Assembly (NCBI RefSeq): GCF_008629695.1
Contig: NZ_VWSH01000004.1
Span: 620,001-684,000, forward strand
Length of the DNA stretch: 64,000 nt
Source: Taibaiella lutea
Lineage (GTDB): Bacteria; Bacteroidota; Bacteroidia; Chitinophagales; Chitinophagaceae
Direction: 5' to 3'
Notes under the pieces: model-generated
What the model saw: the letters and a program-made list of their open reading frames with translations, nothing else
What the model was told of the DNA's origin: nothing
The model's database searches: none
Shown: one piece after another, positions 52,537 to 60,385 of the stretch
Position numbering within the stretch: position 1 is the stretch's first letter
How the letters are laid out: each line of letters opens with the position of its first letter
Program-made: the position numbers and the translations under genes

Positions 52537-53019
52537 TTATTCGTCCTCCCTTGGTTTGCGGGCTAAAACTATTTTCTCGAGAACTTCATTTGATAATTTT
52601 GTATAATCTACATCTGAAGGAATATGTTTTACCTGCAGCGGTTTCTCTTCATCGCCTGAAATCTCTATTTTCTTTATTGAAAGTCCCTCAAGTTTTATAA
52701 TTTCCTTTTCAATAGAAAGCAATGCCTTAATACCTTCAGGTGTTGTCCTGTATTCCTGCGCAAGTGAACGCTTCATGTGCTTTAATTCCTGAATCTTGAA
52801 TTTCCTTTTTTTATCCAGCGATTCATCTTCAAAATCAATCCATCTTTCCCTTGCCAACTGGATCATTTTTTCAGCATGGCGTTTTGAATTACTCCATTTT
52901 TGGTCAATAATATTTTTCAAAACCATAGCATGGGTATTACCCTCTATCAGCCATGCCTGGACAGCCAAGAGCCTTCTTTCAAATTCAACCTTAGTAGACC
53001 TTGGTGGCGCTTTCATCAA
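52537..53019 (-). CDS. Putative terminase small subunit, 160 aa
   Basis: A helical, charged protein with WSNSKRHAEKMIQLARERW in the first half and a coiled-coil middle. Its position just before terL and its size fit a small terminase subunit, which binds the packaging site. The family was not recognised with certainty. Overlaps the upstream gene by 4 bp. Confidence 0.5.
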   Translation of the reverse strand: MMKAPPRSTKVEFERRLLAVQAWLIEGNTHAMVLKNIIDQKWSNSKRHAEKMIQLARERWIDFEDESLDKKRKFKIQELKHMKRSLAQEYRTTPEGIKALLSIEKEIIKLEGLSIKKIEISGDEEKPLQVKHIPSDVDYTKLSNEVLEKIVLARKPREDE

Positions 53020-53255
53020 GACGAAGGGTATAACATGTTTATGATTTCAATAAGGTCTTTTTGCTCCTGTATTATTGCGCGGATTTTAGAAGCCTCATCT
53101 TCCCTCTTTTGCTGAACCGATTCGGGTATATTTTCTAAAGAAGAAGATGATATTGCCGTTAATGCATCGATACGGTTATTCATCCTTTTCTGCAGGAGTT
53201 CGATTATTGGCTTTATTGTGGCTGCCATAAGTAATATTTTTTCTGTTTCACTCAT
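53016..53255 (-). CDS. Phage protein, 79 aa
   Basis: Not recognised. A helical protein (MSETEKILLMAATIKPIIEL) ending in KDLIEIINMLYPSS. It lies between the tRNA gene and the terminase genes in the same transcript. Confidence 0.5.
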   Translation of the reverse strand: MSETEKILLMAATIKPIIELLQKRMNNRIDALTAISSSSLENIPESVQQKREDEASKIRAIIQEQKDLIEIINMLYPSS

Positions 53256-53317
53256 TGGTTTCGATTTTCGGGTTGCAAAATTGCAATATCACTACGCCAA
53301 TGGGTGTCGCTTATTAG

Positions 53318-53389
53318 AGCGGCAAGGTCGATTCGAACGCCATCTCCTGATTGGTTAATCAGGCGCTATACCAGTTAAGCTATTGCCGC
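53318..53389 (-). tRNA. Phage tRNA-Gly-like gene with an 8-base anticodon loop (AACC)
   Basis: On the minus strand the acceptor gcggcaa pairs perfectly with ttgccgc, position 73 is T, and the D and T-loop (ttcgaat) landmarks are present. The anticodon stem cctga/tcagg leaves an 8-base loop ttaaccaa. G1-C72, C2-G71, G3-C70, U73 and the CC in the anticodon are glycine identity features. In a normal tRNA-Gly the loop would be 7 bases, so the triplet has been replaced by AACC. The T-stem is imperfect (one or two mismatches), so partial decay is possible. It is transcribed with mom and the terminase genes. Confidence 0.6.
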
Positions 53390-53518
53390 ATGTTTCTTTG
53401 GGTATGGTTTTGCCGATTTCCGGCATTTATCTTTTAGTTGTTTCACCAAAGGGAATATATACCTGTGCTTGCCTTTCGTATAAACCAGTTCTGCATCCGG
53501 ATCAATATACGTCCTAAT
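53375..53518 (-). pseudogene. C-terminal extension of the mom-like gene after the TGA
   Basis: This stretch continues the mom frame directly after TGA. The segment DPDAELVYTKGKHRYIFPL looks like the closing region of Mom proteins (recalled pattern, not a search). Its last codons overlap the 5' end of the tRNA gene (53375-53389). A full-length Mom of 206 residues would result if the TGA were read as an amino acid. Confidence 0.6.
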
Positions 53519-53995
53519 TCATTCAATACTTTGTTTCCACCCTTTTTTAGCAATTGACCTGCCATGTATTACTTTTCCTCGAATCTTAAACTTCGGTGTA
53601 CCGCCGTTTAGTTCAGTAAGGCCTTCATATATCCAGTTCGTCGCTTGATAAATTGTTCCTGCATGTTCCTGGTCACAATCAGCGTATGAAACAACAAGCC
53701 TCAATAACGGATTCATTTTCTGCAGCAACTTTAGTGAGATTGAAAGAGCCTTAGATGTATTCTCCTGTTTTCCATTTAGAGCTACCCTCACTAGTTCACA
53801 GACTTGACCTTGTACCAATCCATATTTTTTGCCTTGGTGCTGGTTAGCACCGGAGGAATAAACAATACAACCGCACCACTCACCCTTATCATTAAAAACA
53901 GAAAAGGAACATAGTGTCATAGGCATAGCTTTAGCGTAATGAAAGTTAAAGCATGAATATTTAACAGCTTGATATGATGCTATTTCAAGTTTCAT
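53519..53995 (-). CDS. Mom-like DNA modification protein, truncated by an in-frame TGA
   Basis: Resembles the Mom family (phage Mu type), GNAT-like proteins that modify adenine in DNA and protect it from restriction. Landmarks are SCFNFHYAKAMP at the start, GCIVYSSGANQ, QVCELVRVALN, VVSYADCDQEHAGTIYQATN and KFKIRGKVIHGRSIAKK. The start at 53995 overlaps the ParB-like stop (ATGA). The TGA at 53519-53521 falls where relatives appear to have a Trp (SIE then stop), and the same frame continues for 47 codons (IRTYIDPDAELVYTKGKHRY...) to TAA at 53375-53377. The truncated product lacks this Mom C-terminus. Either a disabling mutation or recoding. Confidence 0.7.
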   Translation of the reverse strand: MKLEIASYQAVKYSCFNFHYAKAMPMTLCSFSVFNDKGEWCGCIVYSSGANQHQGKKYGLVQGQVCELVRVALNGKQENTSKALSISLKLLQKMNPLLRLVVSYADCDQEHAGTIYQATNWIYEGLTELNGGTPKFKIRGKVIHGRSIAKKGWKQSIE

Positions 53996-54618
53996 ATTTC
54001 TCCGCAAGAAACAGAATAAAAAGATTCTGGGAATTCTTCTAACAAACTGGATATCATAGGCATCGCTGCTTCTAATTGCCTGGGGTTGCTGAAAGTTATT
54101 TTAATTGTTGCTGGCTTCTCCTTTCCTACAGCTGTAAGTTCTTCCGGAATAGGTAGCGTCTGAAGCATTTCAAATTGTTCAATCTCGGAAAGATTAATTG
54201 AATTAAAAATTTCGCTGTTTATCTGCAGGTCATAAATATTCATGAACGCCTGCATGCCTTCCAATGTGATTTTGGCATATCGTGACGAGAAAACAAGAAC
54301 AAGTGCAGCTGCTTCAGCTTTGTCATTACAGTCAATGAATAAAGCGGGCAACTTTTCAGGAACACTTATTCCTTCACACTCTAATTCTTCCAGGTCATGC
54401 TTACGATGATATCCATCCAAGCACCAAATGTCATTATTTTCATCCTGCCACACATTGAATGCATCGGCGAATCCATTCGCAACCAACGATTCTTTCAATT
54501 TGGATTTATTGACTGCTGTATGCTCCTTGAAACCATCCTGTTGTATAAATTTCAATTGTTTCCAGTTAATGTTTTCCGTTCTAATTATCCTTGACTTTAT
54601 TGTATTCTTATTCTTCAT
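53992..54618 (-). CDS. ParB-like nuclease-domain protein, 208 aa
   Basis: A ParB/Srx-type domain. It has NWKQLKFIQQDGFKEHTAVN, then KLKESLVANGFADAFNVWQD, the catalytic-type pattern LDGYHRKHDLEELE and a helical end. Proteins of this fold are frequent in phages next to modification or packaging genes; the activity may be nucleotide hydrolysis (family knowledge, not tested here). Transcribed with and directly before mom. The upstream region holds a promoter and a 9-bp inverted repeat. Confidence 0.8.
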   Translation of the reverse strand: MKNKNTIKSRIIRTENINWKQLKFIQQDGFKEHTAVNKSKLKESLVANGFADAFNVWQDENNDIWCLDGYHRKHDLEELECEGISVPEKLPALFIDCNDKAEAAALVLVFSSRYAKITLEGMQAFMNIYDLQINSEIFNSINLSEIEQFEMLQTLPIPEELTAVGKEKPATIKITFSNPRQLEAAMPMISSLLEEFPESFYSVSCGEI

Positions 54619-54646
54619 TTTACTTCTACGCCGATTTATAATGAAG

Positions 54647-54689
54647 CAAAGTTACTTAAATAGATAATATATACCTTTTAAAGTAACTT
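54647..54689 (-). promoter_or_regulatory. Promoter with flanking inverted repeat before the parB-mom-terminase operon
   Basis: The minus strand has an exact -7 element TAACTTTG (54647-54654). A 9-bp repeat, aagttactt (54649-54657) and its inverse aagtaactt (54681-54689), brackets the promoter with a 23-bp spacer. A regulator bound at both would cover the -7 to -33 zone. The late operon may start here. Confidence 0.55.
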
Positions 54690-54750
54690 CATAATTATAA
54701 GATGTCAATCTTTTCAATCTTTACCTTTTTACAAGTAGTTAGCTTGAGTT

Positions 54751-55350
54751 TTATTTAAGCTTTATGGTGTCAAATTTCCCTTTTAGGTTTTTGGCAATAA
54801 AAGAACCAATTGATTCGGCATTACAGAGCTGTTCCCAGATTTCATTCGGTACATTGGTATATTGGTAAAATCCTATTTTAAACGCAACCTCAAGAATTCT
54901 CTTTAGCGGGAAATAAAACAACTTTTTTACGTTACTACTATTCAAAGAAGACTTTTCCAGTACTCCACTTGGAACGATGGTCTTAATTTCCAGTTTGCAG
55001 CTGTTCCTTTCCGAAAGGCGAACTGTTTCCGCTTCCAAATCAGTAACACATTGATTGATGCTTTCCAGGCTATCATAATTGTAAGGATTGAAAACGCGGT
55101 CATTTGGAGCCCGTGTTTCAGCCACAAAATCAATTAAGTAATAGACAGTGTTGTTTTTATTTGCCTCGAAAGCTTCTTCGAAAGTGTCATAATCACCATT
55201 ATTTACTTCTCGCCTGATAAGTCCTTCATCTTCCTTTTTGTCAATTTTTCGTGTTACAATGGCGTATCTTTTAGAGATTGCCATTACTTGATAAGGGAGC
55301 GTTTCATTTGCAAAAATTACTTCGTCTCTGTATTTTAAATTGTTTTCCAT
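54751..55350 (-). CDS. Phage early protein, 199 aa
   Basis: Resembles phage hypothetical proteins beginning LKYRDEVIFANETLPYQVM with YYLIDFVAETRAPNDRVFN in the middle. It appears soluble with a helical C-terminus. No function is known. About 130 bp separate it from the parB operon promoter. Confidence 0.5.
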   Translation of the reverse strand: MENNLKYRDEVIFANETLPYQVMAISKRYAIVTRKIDKKEDEGLIRREVNNGDYDTFEEAFEANKNNTVYYLIDFVAETRAPNDRVFNPYNYDSLESINQCVTDLEAETVRLSERNSCKLEIKTIVPSGVLEKSSLNSSNVKKLFYFPLKRILEVAFKIGFYQYTNVPNEIWEQLCNAESIGSFIAKNLKGKFDTIKLK

Positions 55351-55386
55351 TTTATACCGGTTGACCGTTCTCCGGAAGGGTTTTAA

Positions 55387-55647
55387 TTAAAGATTTTGTT
55401 CAATAAAAAGCTTACTGTTCTCATAAAAAGGGTCCTTTTGTGAGTTAAACCTTGAAGCATCTGTTTTGTTGTTTTCAAGAATACATTTTTTACAATAATT
55501 ATTTCCTTCTATTTCGTGCCAACCGTGATCAATCAGCCTGTCTTCCAAGTCATTCATTTCAGGAAATGTTCCATAACCTTCACGACTTTCGAATACTTCC
55601 TTGCAGTTGTCACAGACAGCAACATATACCTGAGTTGTTTTTATCAT
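55387..55647 (-). CDS. Zinc-ribbon phage protein, 86 aa
   Basis: Contains two Cys pairs, CDNC (12-15) and CKKC (about 52-55), separated by about 36 residues, which fits one zinc site. The rest is acidic. No function was recognised. Confidence 0.5.
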   Translation of the reverse strand: MIKTTQVYVAVCDNCKEVFESREGYGTFPEMNDLEDRLIDHGWHEIEGNNYCKKCILENNKTDASRFNSQKDPFYENSKLFIEQNL

Positions 55648-55652
55648 GCTGT

Positions 55653-55892
55653 TTAATTTAACTCTGGGTCTTCATAGTCTACCATTTTTTTCCAATCCGC
55701 TTCGTGGGTGCCAGGCCTGCAGGGTATCTCCGCAATTAGTTTTCCGTCAACCTTGCAATAACCAAGTTCATTTTTCTCACAATAATTTTGTGCATCAGAA
55801 ATGGATATCCCAGGAACATTAGGCCCTAAAAATGTTTTTAATTCACCATCAATCGGGCTTATTGCCCGAATGACTGTTGTATATAAGCTCAT
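55653..55892 (-). CDS. Phage protein, 79 aa
   Basis: Not recognised. A compact protein with ISPIDGELKTFLGPNVPG near the start and Cys-containing NYCEKNELGYCKVDG in the middle. It belongs to the row of small early genes. Confidence 0.45.
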   Translation of the reverse strand: MSLYTTVIRAISPIDGELKTFLGPNVPGISISDAQNYCEKNELGYCKVDGKLIAEIPCRPGTHEADWKKMVDYEDPELN

Positions 55893-55950
55893 TTATATTG
55901 ATGTTTTGTTCAGAATGCAAATAGGCTGGACCCTGATTAGTTAGGGGATA

Positions 55951-56289
55951 TTATTTTTCATTTCCAAATTCTATACTTAGTTTGTCCCAGAATGGGCTTC
56001 CTTCAAATCCAAGGAAAACACCAGATTCGTAAATGTATTTTCGTAAATTCTTCCCTCGTTCTGTTTTGTCATAAATACAATAAGAGGACAAGTTCAACGC
56101 AAGTGTATTTAAGAGTTTATCTTTAGTCTCGTTTTCTTTTGATAACACAGAAACATACGATTGAACTATTGTAGTAAAATCTATGACTTTGGCTTCAAGC
56201 AACTGAATGATCAATAGATTTACTTCAAGTGGGTCTAAATCTTTGATTTCATTAATGATTGCATAGTTTTTTTGGAAGTATGCCTTCAT
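55951..56289 (-). CDS. Phage protein, 112 aa
   Basis: Not recognised. A helical protein (MKAYFQKNYAIINEIKDLDP at the start) with an aromatic closing part (GFEGSPFWDKLSIEFG). It lies between two early genes with short gaps. Confidence 0.45.
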   Translation of the reverse strand: MKAYFQKNYAIINEIKDLDPLEVNLLIIQLLEAKVIDFTTIVQSYVSVLSKENETKDKLLNTLALNLSSYCIYDKTERGKNLRKYIYESGVFLGFEGSPFWDKLSIEFGNEK

Positions 56290-56311
56290 AGATAATGTAA
56301 TTTATCGTGCT

Positions 56312-57187
56312 TTAATTTAAGAATTCCGGCTTACCGGTAGTTGACAATACTTCAAACTCTACTACGAAAAGCCAAGGATTCGCGTAACGGGAATCAGAAC
56401 CATTTATTTTATCCCAAAGAGTGCAGAACGATGTTACAGCTAACCCTACGGTTGGATAGTCATCATTCGGATGGCCATATCCTTTCGTATCAGCCAGATA
56501 GTCCTTGTACCTCATTCGACCATCAATATCACTTAGATATCTTTGAATTCCTTCCGCAACAGCATCATCTTCCGAAATGTCCATTAGCCTCTCTACTCTG
56601 ATATTTTTAACCTTAAGCCAAATCCTCGCTGCTTCTTTAGGCATGTGGATAGATGGTTTGAATGGCTGAGCCTTTCCGGTTCGCTTGTAAAATATTTCAT
56701 CATCTTCCGAGGTTTCATTATCATTTTTATCCACTATTTTAAAAATTCCTTTCTCCGCCATGGCATCTAATTGGAACTGCAGCCATTCTGCCGTAAAAGC
56801 ACTATTATCAAATGCGTCTTTCAAATTCCATTCCAATACTTCGCCAGTAGCGTACTTGATATCGCATGTGCCATCTTCGAAATCCCATGAGTTAATTTGC
56901 CAGCTTTCCCTCACCCAAAGGAAATCACCAGGCTTCCCGTAGGGACATTGACCTAAGATATCCTCAACATCTCCATCTTCATTTAGCAATAACCATTCAG
57001 CCGGTTCCATTTTGCCATCATCTTCATTAAACCATTCTTTGTAAGCGTGATGGATACCATCCATTTCTACTTTGTCCCAATTTTGAGCAGCGTGATTCTT
57101 AATTATACGCCTTGTCTGTGTTTTCCTACCTTCTATTAAGGCTTGCACCATTATTGTGCTGAATAGGATTGGTATTTCCTTAATCAT
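56312..57187 (-). CDS. ASCH-like phage protein, 291 aa
   Basis: Starts IPILFSTIMVQALIEGRKTQ followed by TRRIIK, and contains CPYGKPGDFLWVRESW and WLKVKNIRVERLMDIS. This is the pattern of the phage ASCH-type proteins, in which an RNA- or nucleotide-binding PUA-like fold is expected. Its function in phages is unsettled. It overlaps the upstream HTH gene by 8 bp. Confidence 0.7.
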   Translation of the reverse strand: MIKEIPILFSTIMVQALIEGRKTQTRRIIKNHAAQNWDKVEMDGIHHAYKEWFNEDDGKMEPAEWLLLNEDGDVEDILGQCPYGKPGDFLWVRESWQINSWDFEDGTCDIKYATGEVLEWNLKDAFDNSAFTAEWLQFQLDAMAEKGIFKIVDKNDNETSEDDEIFYKRTGKAQPFKPSIHMPKEAARIWLKVKNIRVERLMDISEDDAVAEGIQRYLSDIDGRMRYKDYLADTKGYGHPNDDYPTVGLAVTSFCTLWDKINGSDSRYANPWLFVVEFEVLSTTGKPEFLN

Positions 57188-57386
57188 TGGAAACCTCCTT
57201 TTCGTTTACTTCAAATTTCCCTTCCTGATGAAGCTTTCGGAAATAATGTACTCTTTGTTGATCAATGGAGTGCCTTTCTGCAATTTCGCTATCAGAATCG
57301 CCTTTTACTATCAATCTCTTGATCGATAGTACTTCAGCACCATTTAAGTTTCGCATTTCATGCGCTTTGATAGATTTTTGTTTCAT
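57180..57386 (-). CDS. Helix-turn-helix protein, 68 aa
   Basis: A small DNA-binding protein with a single helix-turn-helix (SDSEIAERHSIDQQRVHYFR, about 31-50). It may be an early regulator. It overlaps the ASCH-like gene, so both are co-translated. Confidence 0.55.
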   Translation of the reverse strand: MKQKSIKAHEMRNLNGAEVLSIKRLIVKGDSDSEIAERHSIDQQRVHYFRKLHQEGKFEVNEKEVSND

Positions 57387-57413
57387 TTTTATAATTGCCC
57401 ATTCGGACCGGTT

Positions 57414-58025
57414 TTAGTTTAATGTCGATTTTTTCGCCCTTTCCTTTATTTCTGACAATATATCCTCATCTTCTGATTCTTCACATTCAAGAAAACAGAA
57501 GTCATTTATATCTTCTTCTTTTTTCTTTTTAATCATTTCTTTAATAACCTCTGGGGTATAGGTTACTTTAGACATATTGGTACATTCTTCCATGAAAATG
57601 GACACTCGCTCCATCATTGAAAAAAGATCAAGTACTTCTCCACACATTGCTTCCAGTAAATCTTCTTTGGAAAGGTTCTCCCATCCCCTTACCATCTCGG
57701 GATGTTTTTCACGCATTTGATGTGTATTCGGCATGTTCTTCGGAATAAATCCTTCTGGATGCTCTTCGTATTGCTCTCTATCCAAGTCGGCAGCAATTAA
57801 AGCTCCGGCAACAATTTTCCGTGATCTCTCGCTTTTTTGCATAAGACGTGTACAGTAATTAAAATTCCAGTTGGCAGGCAAGGTTCCACTTCCGGTTAAA
57901 AGTGTAATAGCTGCCCTTATTAATTGGCCTTTTGAGTTTTCTTCAAAATCAGACTTTACTGTTCTGCCATGTTTTTCGATTTGTTCTTGCCTTTCTTGGG
58001 CAATAAGTTCAATCCCTGTTTTCAT
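57414..58025 (-). CDS. Phage protein, 203 aa
   Basis: The N-terminal 110 residues follow a phage family that starts GIELIAQERQEQIEKHG and has KGQLIRAAITLL and IVAGALIAADLDR. This all-helical pattern resembles MazG/dATP-type nucleotide-hydrolase-related phage proteins (low confidence). The C-terminal end is very acidic. Possible nucleotide-pool role. Confidence 0.45.
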   Translation of the reverse strand: MKTGIELIAQERQEQIEKHGRTVKSDFEENSKGQLIRAAITLLTGSGTLPANWNFNYCTRLMQKSERSRKIVAGALIAADLDREQYEEHPEGFIPKNMPNTHQMREKHPEMVRGWENLSKEDLLEAMCGEVLDLFSMMERVSIFMEECTNMSKVTYTPEVIKEMIKKKKEEDINDFCFLECEESEDEDILSEIKERAKKSTLN

Positions 58026-58077
58026 AATGCAATGCCCATCCGGAGCCGGTGTTTAGTTGAGTAAAAGAATATTGTTG

Positions 58078-58275
58078 TTATTTACAATTACAAATGGTCC
58101 ATTTTTTGTCATTGAATTCCTGCAAGGGCATTTCCTGAACACTTAAGTTGTATTTGAATACCTCATTTTTAAATTCGTTTCTTGCCTTCACATTTTTGTT
58201 GAGCAAGTCTGAGTGAGCGGCCCGAACCCAATTGTTACACTTTGGGCAAACTGATACTTTAACCGGTTGTTCCAT
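58078..58275 (-). CDS. Zinc-ribbon protein, 65 aa
   Basis: Cys pairs CPKC (about 10-13) and CNC at the C-terminus with conserved Trp-type positions between, suggesting a zinc ribbon. No function was recognised. Part of the early operon. Confidence 0.5.
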   Translation of the reverse strand: MEQPVKVSVCPKCNNWVRAAHSDLLNKNVKARNEFKNEVFKYNLSVQEMPLQEFNDKKWTICNCK

Positions 58276-58327
58276 TTATTATATAATTTGAAGTGATTGT
58301 TGTAATAAATTTTGAAGAAAATTGTAT

Positions 58328-58456
58328 TTAGAATTTTCCACGTAATATTTCATAGCAGGTCCTGATCACCCAACAGATGAAAAACAGCAAGAGTGCGCAT
58401 GCCCCCAAAAACTTAATAGGGCCTACATTTTCTATGATCCTCAAAAGTGATTCCAT
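58328..58456 (-). CDS. 42-aa single-pass membrane protein
   Basis: ATG at 58456-58454 overlaps the stop of the upstream gene (TAATG) and the frame ends at 58328. The product has one membrane segment (FLGACALLLFFICWVI, about 16-31) and a positively charged C-terminus (RTCYEILRGKF). The overlap with the upstream stop supports real translation. A role in lysis inhibition, superinfection or membrane regulation is possible but not shown. Confidence 0.5.
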   Translation of the reverse strand: MESLLRIIENVGPIKFLGACALLLFFICWVIRTCYEILRGKF

Positions 58457-58878
58457 TATAAAAGAATTTGATTATTAGTTTGTAACTCCTGGTACAGGGT
58501 ATTTCCATTCTTAGTAACAGCGTAGGGCAGGAATACCTGTGCCATATCGGCCAATTCAGCTTCTATGATTGCCATCTGAGCCTCAACCCAATCTTTAATA
58601 ATTCGCCAGCCAACACGTAGCGCCTGTTCCTTATTACATTTATTGCGTGGTACCTTTTTGTTTTTCTGCATGGCCTTCATCACACCTTCGAAATTGCAGG
58701 GCATTGAAAAAGCCATATCACGATTGTTCCAGTTAACAGAAAATGTAAGTGCAATCGGATTGCCATCCTTATCATTATCCATCACAACTTTCCTTGCGCC
58801 TCTCTTTGCAAGGATTTGCTGAATTTCTGTGATGGTTTTGTAAGCATCAATGGAGGTTGTGTAGTTTAGTATTGGCAT
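58456..58878 (-). CDS. Phage protein, 140 aa
   Basis: Resembles a phage family with TSIDAYKTITEIQQILAKRG, SVNWNNRDMAFSMPCNFEG and RVGWRIIKDWVEAQMAIIE. This family is usually annotated only as hypothetical in phages with early DNA-metabolism genes. It is translationally coupled to the following 42-aa gene. Confidence 0.55.
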   Translation of the reverse strand: MPILNYTTSIDAYKTITEIQQILAKRGARKVVMDNDKDGNPIALTFSVNWNNRDMAFSMPCNFEGVMKAMQKNKKVPRNKCNKEQALRVGWRIIKDWVEAQMAIIEAELADMAQVFLPYAVTKNGNTLYQELQTNNQILL

Positions 58879-58896
58879 AATTATTAATAATTATTG

Positions 58897-59688
58897 TTAG
58901 AAATTGTATTTTGGAAAATCCCTTATCCTTAAATCTTCCGGCCATTCATCCATATCACCACCATGCCGGTCTTTTAATTTTAATTGCTTTGATAGATGCG
59001 TTCCAAGTTGCTTCACGAATACGGAAATGTGTTCTCGTTTGCAGTCATTAATAATCTTTCTAATCCATTCCAATTCGCATGGCCGGTACCGGTATTTACC
59101 GTTTTCATTTCCTGATTCACCTCCGACAATAACCCAATCAATTCCAGGCAATACATGAAACGATTCTTTTAATTGCTCATAATACTTCATCGCTTTTGAT
59201 AAGTCGATTTCACCATGCAGGGGTTCTAGGCTTAAAAACTTCACTTTAGCATCTATCTCGGTAACCAGCGATACCATTCTTTCTATTGCCCCCTGACTTC
59301 CTATGCTGGTTCCCAGCCACACATTATCCCAACCTTCACCCCAATCAGCTGGCAGACATTCTGGTATGCGTTCCGGCCTTTTGGTAAGTATCTGGAAAGT
59401 ATGCTGCGGGCATCTGCGGATAATATCCCAGGCTTCATGTCGGTAACTATCAATGTCAGGGTGAAAGAAGTCTGTAAGGGAACATGTAAATATTCTGCTT
59501 GGTTCCTTTATTGTCAATGGCAGATTAAATACTGTCTTTGTCCTGATAACCTGGGCTGGGTCATATCTGGTATTATTAAGGCTCTGCCGGTACATGTAAC
59601 AGAACTTACAATCAGCATCAACCTTGCTGCAGCCACGGGCTATATTCCAAGTGTGATCTGTCCAGGCTATACTACTTTCTTTTCCCAT
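58897..59688 (-). CDS. DUF5131 (phage Gp37/Gp68) protein, 263 aa
   Basis: Begins SSIAWTDHTWNIARGCSKV with the Cys cluster C-x6-C-x2-C (GCSKVDADCKFCYMY), and contains FTCSLTDFFHPD, QILTKRPERI and WVIVGGESG. This is the phage Gp37/Gp68 family, which looks like a relative of radical SAM proteins by its cysteines. The substrate is unknown. It overlaps the HNH gene by 17 bp. Confidence 0.82.
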   Translation of the reverse strand: MGKESSIAWTDHTWNIARGCSKVDADCKFCYMYRQSLNNTRYDPAQVIRTKTVFNLPLTIKEPSRIFTCSLTDFFHPDIDSYRHEAWDIIRRCPQHTFQILTKRPERIPECLPADWGEGWDNVWLGTSIGSQGAIERMVSLVTEIDAKVKFLSLEPLHGEIDLSKAMKYYEQLKESFHVLPGIDWVIVGGESGNENGKYRYRPCELEWIRKIINDCKREHISVFVKQLGTHLSKQLKLKDRHGGDMDEWPEDLRIRDFPKYNF

Positions 59689-60313
59689 TTCTTATTTTTT
59701 TATTGATATTAACTCCCCAAGTGGGTGTATTTTTATGACATTTACGGCATAGGCATCTACCGTTTTCAACTTCAAAAATTCTTTCATTTAACAATGCTTC
59801 TTCTATTGTTTTGATATTATCTTCAAACACAATCTTTGCTAATGGAATAATATGATCTGCATCAATCGTTATATTATTTCCAGCTTTTTTCACATTGCAA
59901 TGTGTACATGTAAACTGATCCTTTCTATAAACATCTCTTCTCCATTTTTTATATCTTTCGGTATTCCTTATTTGTAGAATGAGTGAACTAATGCCGCCTT
60001 TCCAGTTTGGATTTCCAGGTCCTTTATTTATAATTCTCATTTTTTGTTTAGAATCTTCAGTATGTAGTTTGCCTTTAAAAGTTGATACACGTCCTTTTGT
60101 AACGACCTTCACTTTTACTCTTTGACAGAATCTGCACTTAGATACTAATCTATCCCACCTTGAATTGTCAATATTGAATAGTGCTTTTGATATCCATTTT
60201 CTACATTTAAAGCACCACTTTAACCCATTGCTTACTTGCTGGTTATAAAAGTCTAAGTTCATACCTTCCTTTTTACAGAATTGCTTAATCCGGCCTTCTC
60301 TTGTTGTCCCCAT
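59672..60313 (-). CDS. HNH endonuclease with zinc-binding N-terminus, 213 aa
   Basis: The start at 60313 (MGTTREGRIKQFCKKEGM) is preferred because the longer frame to 60379 would run through the divergent promoter region. The N-terminal part has CFKC and CRFC pairs (treble clef). The C-terminal part is an HNH nuclease: CTHC, DADHIIPLAK (His-containing catalytic motif) and CRKCHKNT. HNH genes in phages are often homing or packaging nucleases. It is adjacent to a tRNA-like unit on the other strand. Confidence 0.82.
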   Translation of the reverse strand: MGTTREGRIKQFCKKEGMNLDFYNQQVSNGLKWCFKCRKWISKALFNIDNSRWDRLVSKCRFCQRVKVKVVTKGRVSTFKGKLHTEDSKQKMRIINKGPGNPNWKGGISSLILQIRNTERYKKWRRDVYRKDQFTCTHCNVKKAGNNITIDADHIIPLAKIVFEDNIKTIEEALLNERIFEVENGRCLCRKCHKNTPTWGVNINKKIRNGKRK

Positions 60314-60344
60314 CCTATATAATAGTTTATATAATTTAATTTTG

Positions 60345-60352
60345 TACCTTTG
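60345..60352 (+). promoter_or_regulatory. -7 element for the plus-strand tRNA-like unit
   Basis: TACCTTTG is an exact TAnnTTTG match, 33 bp upstream of the tRNA-like sequence, in the divergent gap between it and the HNH gene. Confidence 0.5.
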
Positions 60353-60385
60353 AGTTACTCTACTCTCCGAAGTGACCAAGGTTCC

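Noticed and set aside
53318-53389. The tRNA as a UGA suppressor that would rescue the mom-like gene
   Set aside because: The anticodon loop holds AACC and no UCA, so it cannot read UGA by normal pairing.
60314-60379. N-terminal extension of the HNH protein
   Set aside because: It would run through the divergent promoter region of the tRNA-like unit, and the shorter start has a better leader.
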